This document shows positions 8,909 to 17,396 of a stretch of DNA of 64,000 nt, piece by piece. The stretch is from DATEZO01 sp035255485 (GTDB lineage Bacteria; Pseudomonadota; Gammaproteobacteria; Burkholderiales; Burkholderiaceae_D), in NCBI GenBank assembly GCA_035255485.1, contig DATEZO010000181.1:4545-68544 (forward strand). Direction: 5' to 3'. Below the pieces are notes generated by a model that ran no database searches, had not been told where the DNA came from, and saw only the letters and a program-made list of their open reading frames with translations. Numbering within the stretch: position 1 is the stretch's first letter; every line of letters begins with the position of its first letter. Made by a program: the position numbers and the translations under genes.

Positions 8909-9340
8909 ATGGCTGTTGTACATAAATCAGTTTTATTGGCCTACAGTGCCGAACAAATGTTTGCGCTGGTAGATCAGATTGAGGAGTATCCAAAATTCCT
9001 ACCGTGGTGCGGTGGTACAGAGGTGCAGAGATTCGAGGATAACAAGGTGGTGGCGACGCTGTTCATCCACTATCGAGGCGTAAAACAGACATTCACGACT
9101 GAAAATATCAACGAGCCGGCAACATCCATGAAAATGAATCTTGTGGACGGCCCGTTCAAGCATCTTGACGGCACTTGGATTTTCAAGCCCTTGCGTGCCG
9201 ATGCCTGCAAGATCGATTTCAATCTGCATTACGAATTCTCCAGCAGGATTCTGGAGCAGATTATTGGACCTGTGTTCAACATGATTGCAAACAGTTTCGT
9301 CGACTCATTCTGCAAGCGCGCGGAGACGGTATATGGCTGA
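8909..9340 (+). CDS. ratA: RatA/COQ10-like START-domain protein
   Basis: A 143-residue polyketide cyclase/START-fold protein. The segment LVDQIEEYPKFLPWCGGTEV is the hallmark of the COQ10/RatA family, which binds ubiquinone-like lipids; in Escherichia coli the protein was described as a toxin that blocks 70S assembly. ATG at 8909 (MAVVHKSVLL) fits homologues better than the ATG 12 bases upstream. It overlaps rnfH by 8 bases and is divergent from smpB, the classic smpB/ratA-rnfH arrangement. Confidence 0.93.
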   Translation: MAVVHKSVLLAYSAEQMFALVDQIEEYPKFLPWCGGTEVQRFEDNKVVATLFIHYRGVKQTFTTENINEPATSMKMNLVDGPFKHLDGTWIFKPLRADACKIDFNLHYEFSSRILEQIIGPVFNMIANSFVDSFCKRAETVYG

Positions 9341-9632
9341 AAAGATGCTTCAGGTCCAGGTATGCTATGCAAAGCCAAACTTGCAGTTCTTGCAAGAGCT
9401 GAAGGTAGTATCGGGAACGACCTTGCGTAGCGCGATTGATCAAAGCGGTGTATTGCAAAACATGCCGGAAATTGATCTGACCATTTGCCAGGTCGGCATT
9501 TATGGCAAACTCAAGCAATTTGACACTCTCTTGCGCGATCGTGATCGTATCGAGATTTATCGTGCGCTAATTGCCGATCCAAAGGAGTCGCGTCGTAAGC
9601 GGGCTGAAAAAATAGCCGATGAAAAAACCTGA
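9333..9632 (+). CDS. rnfH: RnfH-family ubiquitin-like protein
   Basis: A 99-residue beta-grasp protein of the RnfH (RatB) family. Typical features are the opening LQVQVCYA, the central GVLQNMPEIDLTICQVGIYGK and the acidic DTLLRDRDRIEIYRALIADPKE, ending in a basic tail RRKRAEKIADEK. The function is not firmly known; the family is named after the rnf electron-transport locus but usually travels with ratA, as here. The start ATG lies inside the end of ratA, pointing to translational coupling. Confidence 0.92.
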   Translation: MAEKMLQVQVCYAKPNLQFLQELKVVSGTTLRSAIDQSGVLQNMPEIDLTICQVGIYGKLKQFDTLLRDRDRIEIYRALIADPKESRRKRAEKIADEKT

Positions 9633-9648
9633 TAACCGGTTATTTTTT
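9622..9648. terminator. Possible bidirectional terminator between convergent genes
   Basis: AAAAAACC (9622-9629) can pair with GGTT-A-TTTTTT (9638-9648) with one bulged A and an 8-base loop. It overlaps the rnfH stop codon and lies between convergent genes. The stem is mostly A-T, so the call is tentative. Confidence 0.35.
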
Positions 9649-9663
9649 CTGCCGGATCACCCT

Positions 9664-10194
9664 TTATCGGCATTCATCGAGCATGCGTTTTGTCTCGCGT
9701 ATTTCCTTGTCGCGCTGTTCGTCGCTCAGGAAGGCGCGCTCATCGCTCTTGTCAGTGTGCGCAATGCGCTCGCCGGATTCCAGAGCGCGGTTGTATGCCC
9801 GGGCGCGCTCGCAATTTTTGCTTTTGTCAGCCGCCAGTTTTGCCTGCTCGGCTGCTTTCTTTTCCGTTTCAGCCTGTTCTCTCCGGCGTTTCTGGAAATC
9901 GGCGTTTTTCTCTGCCGTTGTCATTGGTATGTTGGTCTTTACGGCAGTTGCCGTTGCAGGGGCAGGGTTTTGCGCTCCGCCGTCTGATGTTCCGGGTAAA
10001 GCTTCCGATGCGGATTGTGAAACATTGCGAGGCTCTTTCAGTATGCGGTTCTTCGATATGCTGGCTGGCGGCGGCATGTCGGAAAACTGTTTTACGCCGT
10101 TTTCATCCAGCCAGACATATTGTGCCCAGGCCGCGACAGCAAGAGTGAATGCCGCCAGGCCGGTGGCAGCGCGCATTAGCCAGAAAACTTTCAT
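9664..10194 (-). CDS. DUF4124-domain exported protein
   Basis: A 176-residue protein with a signal peptide (about residues 1-24, ending AVAAWAQ). Right after it comes YVWLDENGVKQFSDMPPP, the defining DUF4124 motif found in many betaproteobacterial exported proteins. The rest is a charged, probably helical region (EKNADFQKRRREQAETEKKAAEQAKLA) and a short tail with two cysteines. The function is unknown. It is divergent from guaB across 155 bases. Confidence 0.88.
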   Translation of the reverse strand: MKVFWLMRAATGLAAFTLAVAAWAQYVWLDENGVKQFSDMPPPASISKNRILKEPRNVSQSASEALPGTSDGGAQNPAPATATAVKTNIPMTTAEKNADFQKRRREQAETEKKAAEQAKLAADKSKNCERARAYNRALESGERIAHTDKSDERAFLSDEQRDKEIRETKRMLDECR

Positions 10195-10349
10195 TGCTCA
10201 TCCTTGCAAAGTTGTTTGATTTCATATCCGATTTCGCCATGCTTTGCGTGCCATGTCAATAAATCCACGCTTTTCCAGCCTCTTTACGATGAAAACGACG
10301 CACTTTTTGGATTTCTGTATAATGCGGCTTTGCGCCTATAGGAAACACT

Positions 10350-11810
10350 ATGCGTCTACTTCAAAAAGCACTCACATTCGATGATGTGCTACTCGTTCCG
10401 GCACAGTCGGACGTTCTCCCCAAAGATACTTCCCTCAAGACGCGGCTGACGCGCAATATCACGTTGAATATTCCTTTGCTGTCGGCTGCGATGGATACCG
10501 TAACCGAGGCACGGCTTGCGATTGCGATGGCGCAGGAAGGCGGAATTGGCATCATTCATAAAAACTTGCGCGCGCAGGACCAAGCTCGTGAAATTGCAAA
10601 GGTCAAGCGGTTCGAATCAGGCGTGGTACGGGACCCGATCACAATCCCGCCGACGATGAAAATCCGTGATGTGATTGCATTGTCGCAGCAGCATGGCATT
10701 AGCGGTTTTCCAGTAGTCGAGGACAAACAGGTGGTTGGCATCATTACCAACCGCGACTTGCGCTTCGAGGAAGAGCTGGATGCGGAGGTGCGTGCAAAAA
10801 TGACTCCGCGCGAAAAGCTTGTGTACGTAAAAGAGGGGGCCGAACTGTCAGAGGCCAAGCGCCTGATGAACAAACACCGGCTGGAGCGTGTCATCGTAGT
10901 TGACGACGCTTTCGATCTGCGCGGATTGATTACAGTAAAAGATATCCAGAAGGCGACTGAACATCCGAACGCGTGCAAGGACGAGCATGGCAAGCTGCGC
11001 GTCGGCGCTGCGGTTGGCGTCGGTGCAGACAATGACGAGCGCATCGATCTGCTGGTCAAGGCCGGCGTCGACGTGATTATTGTCGATACGGCGCATGGCC
11101 ATTCAAAAGGTGTGCTGGACCGCGTAAAATGGATCAAGACCAATTATGCCGGAGTGGATGTGATTGGTGGCAATATTGCCACGGCAGTCGCGGCAAAAGC
11201 GCTGATGGAACATGGCGCGGACGGTGTGAAGGTCGGCATCGGTCCTGGTTCGATCTGCACGACGCGTATCGTTGCGGGGGTGGGCGTACCACAAATCACC
11301 GCGATTTCCAATGTTGCGCAAGCTCTCAAGGGCTCCGGCATTCCATGCATTGCCGATGGTGGCATCCGTTTCTCTGGTGATATCGCGAAAGCGCTGGCTG
11401 CAGGAGCGTCCAGCGTCATGATGGGAAGCATGTTCGCAGGCACCGAGGAAGCACCGGGCGAAGTCATCTTGTACCAGGGTCGCAGTTACAAATCGTATCG
11501 GGGTATGGGCAGCCTTGGCGCAATGGCGGATGGTTCTGCCGATCGCTATTTTCAGGACGCCTCTAATAATGCCGACAAATTCGTACCGGAAGGAATTGAA
11601 GGGCGCGTACCTTACAAAGGCAGTGTGATAGCAATCCTTTATCAGCTTGTTGGAGGCGTGCGCTCATCAATGGGTTATTGCGGCTGTGCCACGATCGATG
11701 AGCTGCGCGAGAAAGCAGAATTTGTTGAAATCTCTTCTGCCGGCATGCGTGAATCGCATGTACATGACGTGCAGATTACCAAAGAAGCACCGAATTACCG
11801 TGCAGACTGA
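10350..11810 (+). CDS. guaB: IMP dehydrogenase
   Basis: At 486 residues this is the standard bacterial enzyme that oxidises IMP to XMP with NAD, the committed step to GMP. It begins with LTFDDVLLVPAQS; a CBS-domain pair occupies about residues 95-205; the catalytic Cys303 lies in GPGSICTTRIV; the flap region follows near YRGMGSLGAM. A TATAAT at 10318-10323, 27 bases before the start, is a convincing -10 box, although I see no matching -35. It heads a block in which a diguanylate cyclase gene lies between guaB and guaA. Confidence 0.98.
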   Translation: MRLLQKALTFDDVLLVPAQSDVLPKDTSLKTRLTRNITLNIPLLSAAMDTVTEARLAIAMAQEGGIGIIHKNLRAQDQAREIAKVKRFESGVVRDPITIPPTMKIRDVIALSQQHGISGFPVVEDKQVVGIITNRDLRFEEELDAEVRAKMTPREKLVYVKEGAELSEAKRLMNKHRLERVIVVDDAFDLRGLITVKDIQKATEHPNACKDEHGKLRVGAAVGVGADNDERIDLLVKAGVDVIIVDTAHGHSKGVLDRVKWIKTNYAGVDVIGGNIATAVAAKALMEHGADGVKVGIGPGSICTTRIVAGVGVPQITAISNVAQALKGSGIPCIADGGIRFSGDIAKALAAGASSVMMGSMFAGTEEAPGEVILYQGRSYKSYRGMGSLGAMADGSADRYFQDASNNADKFVPEGIEGRVPYKGSVIAILYQLVGGVRSSMGYCGCATIDELREKAEFVEISSAGMRESHVHDVQITKEAPNYRAD

Positions 11811-11848
11811 GCACGGTATCAGGATGGCAGCATAATGGCTCAGGAGAT

Positions 11849-12877
11849 ATGAACAGCCAGATTCAGTCAAGTCGGCCAAATCCGGTTGCGGCAGTAGCAC
11901 AAACCGTGATCGGAACAGGCGAGGCGGATCAGCAAATTTCGCGAATCCGGCGCATCGGCAAACGGCTGTTCGGCGTGGCAAATTGCACCATTACATTCAA
12001 CGCAGCGCGCTCATTGGAGGTTGTAAAGGGCAAATACGCGGCATGCTCCGTCGAAGCCGCGTTTTGCCACAGCCGCCCGCAACCGACAGGACTGGTTGTC
12101 GTCCCCGATGCATGTGAGGACAAATTGCTGTGCCAGCATTGCATGGTGATTGGCGCACCTTATATCCGCTTCTACGCTTCGTATCCGATTCACAATGCCG
12201 AGAATGAGCCGATCGGCAGCATCAGCTTGATCAATTATCTGCCGCGCGCGTTTAGTGAAGAAGACCGACAAATGCTGAAGGATCTGGCGCATCTGGTTGA
12301 GCGCGAAATGCATTTGCGTTCGATGAGTGCGGCCCAGCTTGATTTGCAAAGGAAAAACAAGAATTTACGGCGCAAATCACTGATCGATCCATTGCTGGGC
12401 ACCTGGAACCGCGGAGCGATTATGCGGATTCTGAGTATCGAAGCAATCCGTTGTGACAAGATAGGAATGCCACTATCACTGATTGTTGCCGATCTTGATT
12501 ATTTTAAAAAAATCAATGACAACCATGGGCATCCGGCAGGCGATGCGGTACTAGTGCGGATCGCCAGCCGACTGCGTTCCTGCATTCGCGAGCAGGAAGC
12601 GCTTGGTCGATACGGAGGTGAAGAATTCCTGGTTGTTTTACCGGGCTCGGCAGTCAGTACGGCAATGGCGGTGGCAGAGCGGATGCGATGCGCGATAGCG
12701 TCACAGCCGGAATTTATTGCCGGCAAGGCATTGCAATTGACAATAAGCGCCGGTATTGCTTCAACTGATTTGTTTCCTTTAGCAACAACCGATGAGTTGA
12801 TCAGCCGCGCAGACGTTGCACTGTATGCTGCAAAAGATGCGGGACGCAATTGCGTAATGCAAGCGGTTGCCGATTAA
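11849..12877 (+). CDS. GAF-domain diguanylate cyclase
   Basis: A soluble 342-residue protein. Residues ~20-155 form a GAF-type sensor domain (ending SYPIHNAENEPIGSISLINY) and ~175-340 a GGDEF domain with the active-site loop GRYGGEEF (GGEEF at 256-260). The motif is intact, so it should make c-di-GMP from two GTP. The position of the inhibitory RxxD site reads REQE (247-250), so product inhibition may be weak. The GAF domain has unusually many cysteines (C46, C66, C73, C89, C95, C98). It lies 38 bases after guaB and 39 before guaA, probably in one transcript. Confidence 0.93.
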   Translation: MNSQIQSSRPNPVAAVAQTVIGTGEADQQISRIRRIGKRLFGVANCTITFNAARSLEVVKGKYAACSVEAAFCHSRPQPTGLVVVPDACEDKLLCQHCMVIGAPYIRFYASYPIHNAENEPIGSISLINYLPRAFSEEDRQMLKDLAHLVEREMHLRSMSAAQLDLQRKNKNLRRKSLIDPLLGTWNRGAIMRILSIEAIRCDKIGMPLSLIVADLDYFKKINDNHGHPAGDAVLVRIASRLRSCIREQEALGRYGGEEFLVVLPGSAVSTAMAVAERMRCAIASQPEFIAGKALQLTISAGIASTDLFPLATTDELISRADVALYAAKDAGRNCVMQAVAD

Positions 12878-12916
12878 CACGTTTCAATTTTCCGACAGTC
12901 CTTTCAAGTGCTCCTC

Positions 12917-14497
12917 ATGCATTCAAAAATACTCATTCTCGATTTCGGTTCGCAGGTTACCCAATTGATCGCGCGGCGTGTACGCGAGGCAGGCGTTTTT
13001 TCCGAAGTATATCCATATGATGTGAGTGACGAATTCGTTCGTAGCTATGGCGCAGCGGGCATTATTCTGTCCGGCGGCCCGAATTCGGTAACCGAAGGGC
13101 ATACGCCGCGCGCGCCGCAGGCGGTATTCGAAGTTGGCGTCCCCGTGCTGGGCATATGCTATGGCATGCAGATGATGGCCGAGCAACTGGGTGGCAAGGT
13201 TGAAATCGGCAAGGTGCGCGAATTCGGTTATGCAGAAGTGCGTGCTCGTGGCCATACGGCGCTGTTCACGGGCATTAACGATTTTGTGACTCCCGAAGGT
13301 CATGGCATGCTGAAAGTGTGGATGAGCCATGGTGACAAGGTCGTTGAAATGCCACCGGGTTTCAAGTTGATGGCATCTACCGATAATTGCGCGATTGCTG
13401 CGATGGCGGATGAGGAACGCAAGTTCTACGGGGTGCAGTTTCATCCTGAAGTAACGCACACCTTGCAGGGCAAGGCAATCATCGGTCGCTTTGTACATGA
13501 AATTTGCGGCTGCAAATCCGACTGGAACATGCCGGATTACATTTCGGAAGCAGTTGACGCGATTCGCAGACAAGTAGGTAATGATGAAGTGATCCTCGGC
13601 CTGTCCGGCGGTGTTGACAGTAGTGTTGCCGCAGCCCTGATTCATCGTGCGATTGGCGATCAGCTGACCTGCGTATTTGTCGATCATGGCCTGCTCCGCC
13701 TGGATGAGAGCAAGATGGTGATGGACATGTTCGGGAAGAACCTGGGCGTTAGAGTGGTCCGCGTGGATGCGACCGCGCAGTTCATGGGCCAGCTCGCAGG
13801 CATAACCGATCCTGAGGCAAAGCGCAAAATCATTGGTCGTGAATTCGTCGAGGTTTTCCAGGTGGAAGCGGGCAGGCTCAAAAGCGCAAAATGGCTTGCG
13901 CAAGGCACAATCTATCCTGATGTAATCGAGAGTGCCGGCAAGGGCAAGAAAGTCGCGCACACAATCAAGAGTCATCACAATGTCGGTGGTTTGCCGGAAA
14001 CGCTGAATCTCAAATTGCTGGAGCCGTTGCGCGAATTGTTCAAGGATGAAGTGCGTGAACTGGGCGTTGCGCTGGGTTTGCCACATGATATGGTTTATCG
14101 TCATCCTTTCCCGGGGCCGGGATTGGGCGTGCGTATCCTGGGCGAAGTCAAAAAGGAATACGCGGATTTACTGCGACGCGCTGATGCGATTTTCATTGAA
14201 GAATTACGGGCGGCCAAAGACGATGAGTGTCAGTCATGGTATGACAAGACCAGCCAGGCGTTTGCGGTCTTCCTGCCTGTCAAGTCCGTCGGCGTAATGG
14301 GCGATGGACGCACTTACGAATACGTTGTTGCATTGCGCGCGGTACAGACGCAGGATTTCATGACTGCTCACTGGGCACATTTACCGCATGAATTGCTAGG
14401 CAGGGTGTCAAACCGGATCATCAATGAAGTACGCGGCATCAACCGCGTGGTGTATGACATTTCCGGTAAGCCGCCTGCGACGATCGAGTGGGAATGA
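12917..14497 (+). CDS. guaA: GMP synthase (glutamine-hydrolysing)
   Basis: A 526-residue two-domain enzyme that converts XMP to GMP. The class I glutamine amidotransferase domain has the nucleophile Cys81 in LGICYGMQ and its partner histidine and glutamate in GVQFHPEV. The ATP-pyrophosphatase domain follows with the P-loop LSGGVDSSVAA and ends with the dimerisation domain (IVYDISGKPPATIEWE type). ATG at 12917 (MHSKILILDFGSQ) is chosen over a GTG nine bases upstream because homologues begin here. It shares a block with guaB and the cyclase gene. Confidence 0.98.
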   Translation: MHSKILILDFGSQVTQLIARRVREAGVFSEVYPYDVSDEFVRSYGAAGIILSGGPNSVTEGHTPRAPQAVFEVGVPVLGICYGMQMMAEQLGGKVEIGKVREFGYAEVRARGHTALFTGINDFVTPEGHGMLKVWMSHGDKVVEMPPGFKLMASTDNCAIAAMADEERKFYGVQFHPEVTHTLQGKAIIGRFVHEICGCKSDWNMPDYISEAVDAIRRQVGNDEVILGLSGGVDSSVAAALIHRAIGDQLTCVFVDHGLLRLDESKMVMDMFGKNLGVRVVRVDATAQFMGQLAGITDPEAKRKIIGREFVEVFQVEAGRLKSAKWLAQGTIYPDVIESAGKGKKVAHTIKSHHNVGGLPETLNLKLLEPLRELFKDEVRELGVALGLPHDMVYRHPFPGPGLGVRILGEVKKEYADLLRRADAIFIEELRAAKDDECQSWYDKTSQAFAVFLPVKSVGVMGDGRTYEYVVALRAVQTQDFMTAHWAHLPHELLGRVSNRIINEVRGINRVVYDISGKPPATIEWE

Positions 14498-14545
14498 CAT
14501 GATCGGCAGCAGCAGGCCGCACCAACGATCCGGCGAGAAGATACA

Positions 14546-15181
14546 TTGACTTACAGCATAAAAGAAATTTTCTACACGCTTCAGGGAGAAGGCGCGCAGG
14601 CCGGTAGGCCGGCAATATTCTGCCGATTCTCTGGATGCAATTTGTGGTCTGGCCGGGAAAGCGATCGTGCGAATGCCGTCTGCAAATTTTGTGATACCGA
14701 TTTTGTCGGTGTCGATGGCGAGCTGGGCGGAAAATATGCCGACAGTGACAGCTTGGCGCGCACTATCGATAATCTCTGGCCCGTTGCGTATCAGCTTGGC
14801 AAATACGTGGTATTTACAGGCGGTGAGCCGCTTCTGCAATTGAACGATGCCCTGATTGGCAGTATGCATGCGCTCGGTTTCGAAATCGCCATCGAAACCA
14901 ATGGCACGATTCCGGCCCCGTCCGGTGTCGACTGGATTTGTGTCAGCCCGAAAGCCGGCTCCGAACTGGTTGTTCGCACCGGCAACGAGCTTAAAGTCGT
15001 TATTCCGCAAGTGGAGCAATCGCTACGGGATTATGAGTTCCTCGAATTTGAACATTTCTTCGTGCAACCGATGGATGGCCCCGACCTTGAACGCAATACC
15101 CGCCTGGCGATCGATACCTGCAAGCGTAATCCGAAATGGCGACTCAGCTTGCAAATTCATAAACTTCTCCAGATACCGTAA
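14546..15181 (+). CDS. queE: 7-carboxy-7-deazaguanine synthase (radical SAM)
   Basis: QueE rearranges 6-carboxytetrahydropterin to 7-carboxy-7-deazaguanine in the preQ0/queuosine pathway. The protein opens with EIFYTLQGEGAQAGRPAIFCRFSGCNLW and has the CKFCDTDF pair that completes the [4Fe-4S] ligand set in a stretched cysteine motif typical of this QueE clade. The start is a TTG at 14546 preceded by GGCGAGAAG; no in-frame ATG or GTG fits, and homologues start at the same residue. queD follows after 8 bases. 211 residues is normal length. Confidence 0.94.
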   Translation: MTYSIKEIFYTLQGEGAQAGRPAIFCRFSGCNLWSGRESDRANAVCKFCDTDFVGVDGELGGKYADSDSLARTIDNLWPVAYQLGKYVVFTGGEPLLQLNDALIGSMHALGFEIAIETNGTIPAPSGVDWICVSPKAGSELVVRTGNELKVVIPQVEQSLRDYEFLEFEHFFVQPMDGPDLERNTRLAIDTCKRNPKWRLSLQIHKLLQIP

Positions 15182-15189
15182 TTTTCAAC

Positions 15190-15639
15190 ATGCTGACGAT
15201 CACCCGCAAGCTTGAATTCGATGCCGGTCATCGTATTCCCGATCATAAAAGCCAGTGCCGCAATTTGCACGGCCATCGCTATACCCTAGAGATCACGCTG
15301 ACAGGCGCAGTGATCGAGCAGGAAGGCAGTTCCGATAACGGCATGATCATGGATTTTTCCGACGTCAAAGCGCTCGCCAAAAAATATCTGGTTGATATCT
15401 GGGATCATGCTTTCCTGGTCTACGAAAAAGATACCGTCGTGCGCGAGTTCCTCGATAGCATTCAGGGACATAAAACCGTTATCATTAATCGGATACCGAC
15501 AGTTGAAAACCTGGCGCAGACCGCTTTCGATATTCTGAAAGCGGCTTATCTGGATCGCTACGGTACCGGGTTACGATTGCATAAGCTGGTGTTGCACGAA
15601 ACGCCGAACTGTTGGGCTGAAATCACTGCAAACGACTGA
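15190..15639 (+). CDS. queD: 6-carboxy-5,6,7,8-tetrahydropterin synthase
   Basis: A 149-residue PTPS-fold enzyme that turns dihydroneopterin triphosphate, made from GTP, into the substrate of QueE. The zinc-binding histidines are visible at H14 (DAGHRI) and H27/H29 (NLHGHRY), with the catalytic Cys23 between them. VKALAKKYLVDIWDHAFL and the late TVENLAQTAFDIL are also typical. It sits between queE and tadA with tight spacing, so one operon is likely. Confidence 0.96.
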   Translation: MLTITRKLEFDAGHRIPDHKSQCRNLHGHRYTLEITLTGAVIEQEGSSDNGMIMDFSDVKALAKKYLVDIWDHAFLVYEKDTVVREFLDSIQGHKTVIINRIPTVENLAQTAFDILKAAYLDRYGTGLRLHKLVLHETPNCWAEITAND

Positions 15640-15648
15640 CCAGACCAG

Positions 15649-16131
15649 ATGTCCGATTCGATCTACATGCAACAGGCCCTTTCTCAGGCACATAATGCGT
15701 GGGCATTAGGTGAGGTGCCGGTGGGCGCCATTGTTGTCAGGGAAGGACAGATCATCGCAACCGGATTCAATCAGCCAATTGGTACGCACGATCCCACAGC
15801 GCATGCGGAAATCATGGCGCTGCGGGCTGCAGCGGCGATTATCGGAAACTATCGACTCCCAGGATGTGAACTGTACGTGACACTGGAACCGTGCATGATG
15901 TGCGCAGGAGCCATGATGCATGCGCGCCTGGACCGGGTCGTGTTCGGCGCATCCGATCCCAAGACTGGTGTGTGCGGTTCCGTCATGAATTTATTCGAAC
16001 AGGAGAAACTCAATCATCACACGGATGTTCTGGGCGGCGTAATGGCGAATGAATGCGGCAGACTGCTGAAGGATTTTTTTGCGCAACGACGCCTGATGCA
16101 GCAATCTTCAATCCAGGAACGTCATGGCTGA
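15649..16131 (+). CDS. tadA: tRNA-specific adenosine deaminase
   Basis: TadA deaminates A34 of tRNA-Arg(ACG) to inosine. The zinc site is complete: H52-A-E54 (the glutamate is the proton shuttle) and P81-C82-M-M-C85. Length (160 residues) and the helix following PCMMCAGAMMHARLDRVVFGA match the family. It is 9 bases after queD and overlaps ldcA by 8 bases. Together with queE and queD this gives three consecutive genes acting in anticodon-base modification. Confidence 0.96.
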   Translation: MSDSIYMQQALSQAHNAWALGEVPVGAIVVREGQIIATGFNQPIGTHDPTAHAEIMALRAAAAIIGNYRLPGCELYVTLEPCMMCAGAMMHARLDRVVFGASDPKTGVCGSVMNLFEQEKLNHHTDVLGGVMANECGRLLKDFFAQRRLMQQSSIQERHG

Positions 16132-17080
16132 ATCACGCTTTTCATTTCTTGAAAATACCGGCGTCGCAATTGTAGCACCGGGCGGTTATGCGCCTAATGA
16201 GGCAGCGCTGGTGCGTGGCATCGCCTTGCTGGAAGCGCAAGGCTGCCGCGTGATGAATTATTACCAGCCATCGGAAAAATACCAGCGCTTCGGCGCTAAC
16301 GACGAGGCGCGTGTCGAGCAGCTTCATGCAGCCGCATGCAACCCCGACGTGCAAATTGTGCTGGCGCTGCGCGGTGGCTACGGCATATCGCGGATACTGC
16401 CACAGATCGATTTTCGCCAGCTTGCCGATTGCGGCAAGCTGTTTGTCGGTCATAGCGACATAACCGCGTTGCATTTGGGATTGCTCGCACAGGCGGGCGC
16501 GGTCAGTTTTGCCGGACCGATGGTGTGTGACGATTTTACGCGCGAAGATCCAAGCGATTTCACGATCCGGCATTTCCGGGAATGCCTCTGCAATCCGACG
16601 TACAGCTTCACTGCGGCAGCGGAAAACAACCCCATGGTAAATGTCTCCGGCACCCTATGGGGAGGAAACCTGACGATGCTGACGCATCTGATCGGTACGC
16701 CGTATTTCCCGCAAATCGACGGCGGCATCCTATTTGTCGAAGATATCAATGAACATCCATATCGGGTGGAGCGAATGATGCTGCAACTGCTGCATGCCGG
16801 TGTGCTGGGGCGGCAGAACGCGATACTGCTGGGAGATTTTTCCAGCTATCGGTTGACTGACTACGACAATGGCTATGATTTCGCCGCGATGCTGGCCTAT
16901 CTTCGCACACGGCTTGAAACGCCGGTGCTGACCGGACTGCCTTTCGGGCATCTGCGCGACAAGGTGACGCTTGCGGTAGGCTGCCATGCGCAACTGATAT
17001 CGGATAACAGCAGCTTTCAACTGGCAATGAATGGGTATCCCCATCTCTCGGTTAATGGCGAATCAGGTAATTCGTTCTGA
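16124..17080 (+). CDS. ldcA: LD-carboxypeptidase (muramoyltetrapeptide carboxypeptidase)
   Basis: A 318-residue S66-family serine peptidase that removes the terminal D-alanine from tetrapeptides during murein recycling in the cytoplasm. The nucleophile elbow GHSDITALHLGL holds the catalytic serine; LALRGGYGISRILPQID precedes it, and the C-terminal half has the glutamate and histidine regions (LFVEDINEHPYRVERMM; GLPFGHLRDKVTLAVG). The start overlaps tadA. The next 300 bases hold only a gene remnant on the other strand. Confidence 0.94.
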   Translation: MAESRFSFLENTGVAIVAPGGYAPNEAALVRGIALLEAQGCRVMNYYQPSEKYQRFGANDEARVEQLHAAACNPDVQIVLALRGGYGISRILPQIDFRQLADCGKLFVGHSDITALHLGLLAQAGAVSFAGPMVCDDFTREDPSDFTIRHFRECLCNPTYSFTAAAENNPMVNVSGTLWGGNLTMLTHLIGTPYFPQIDGGILFVEDINEHPYRVERMMLQLLHAGVLGRQNAILLGDFSSYRLTDYDNGYDFAAMLAYLRTRLETPVLTGLPFGHLRDKVTLAVGCHAQLISDNSSFQLAMNGYPHLSVNGESGNSF

Positions 17081-17273
17081 GGGTCAGCGTTTGACCAGCT
17101 GACAGGTTGGCCATCCCCGGGCGATTTGGCATAGGGAAGGTGTCAATCGGATGCGTGATCGGCTCCAGGCAGAAGTAGGCCTGATTCGGAGGCCGATTCA
17201 TCAGGCTGTAGCCATTGCAGTCAGCCGAGGCCATGAACCGCGATCCGGATAACAGATTCCATCGTTGCGGCAT
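17052..17273 (-). pseudogene. C-terminal remnant of an aldose 1-epimerase-like gene
   Basis: The translated minus-strand segment contains NQAYFCLEPITHPIDTF followed by RPGMANLSAGQTLTLRT, which resembles the last ~40 residues of galactose mutarotase-type (COG2017) proteins, where a conserved EP(V/I)(T/S)H stretch precedes a final beta strand. No N-terminal part or active-site histidines are found upstream, and the frame runs into the ldcA stop on one side and unrelated sequence on the other. It is read as a deletion remnant; the resemblance is from memory and needs a search. Confidence 0.45.
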
Positions 17274-17396
17274 GCTCGTCGCAGATCTACCATTCTTTCT
17301 GATTTCGTCTGACGGATGACCAGCAGCAACTTATTGCTGCATCGCGCAATGGTAAAATACAAGGCTATCTGACTTCTGACTGCGAAGGCTTTTCTA

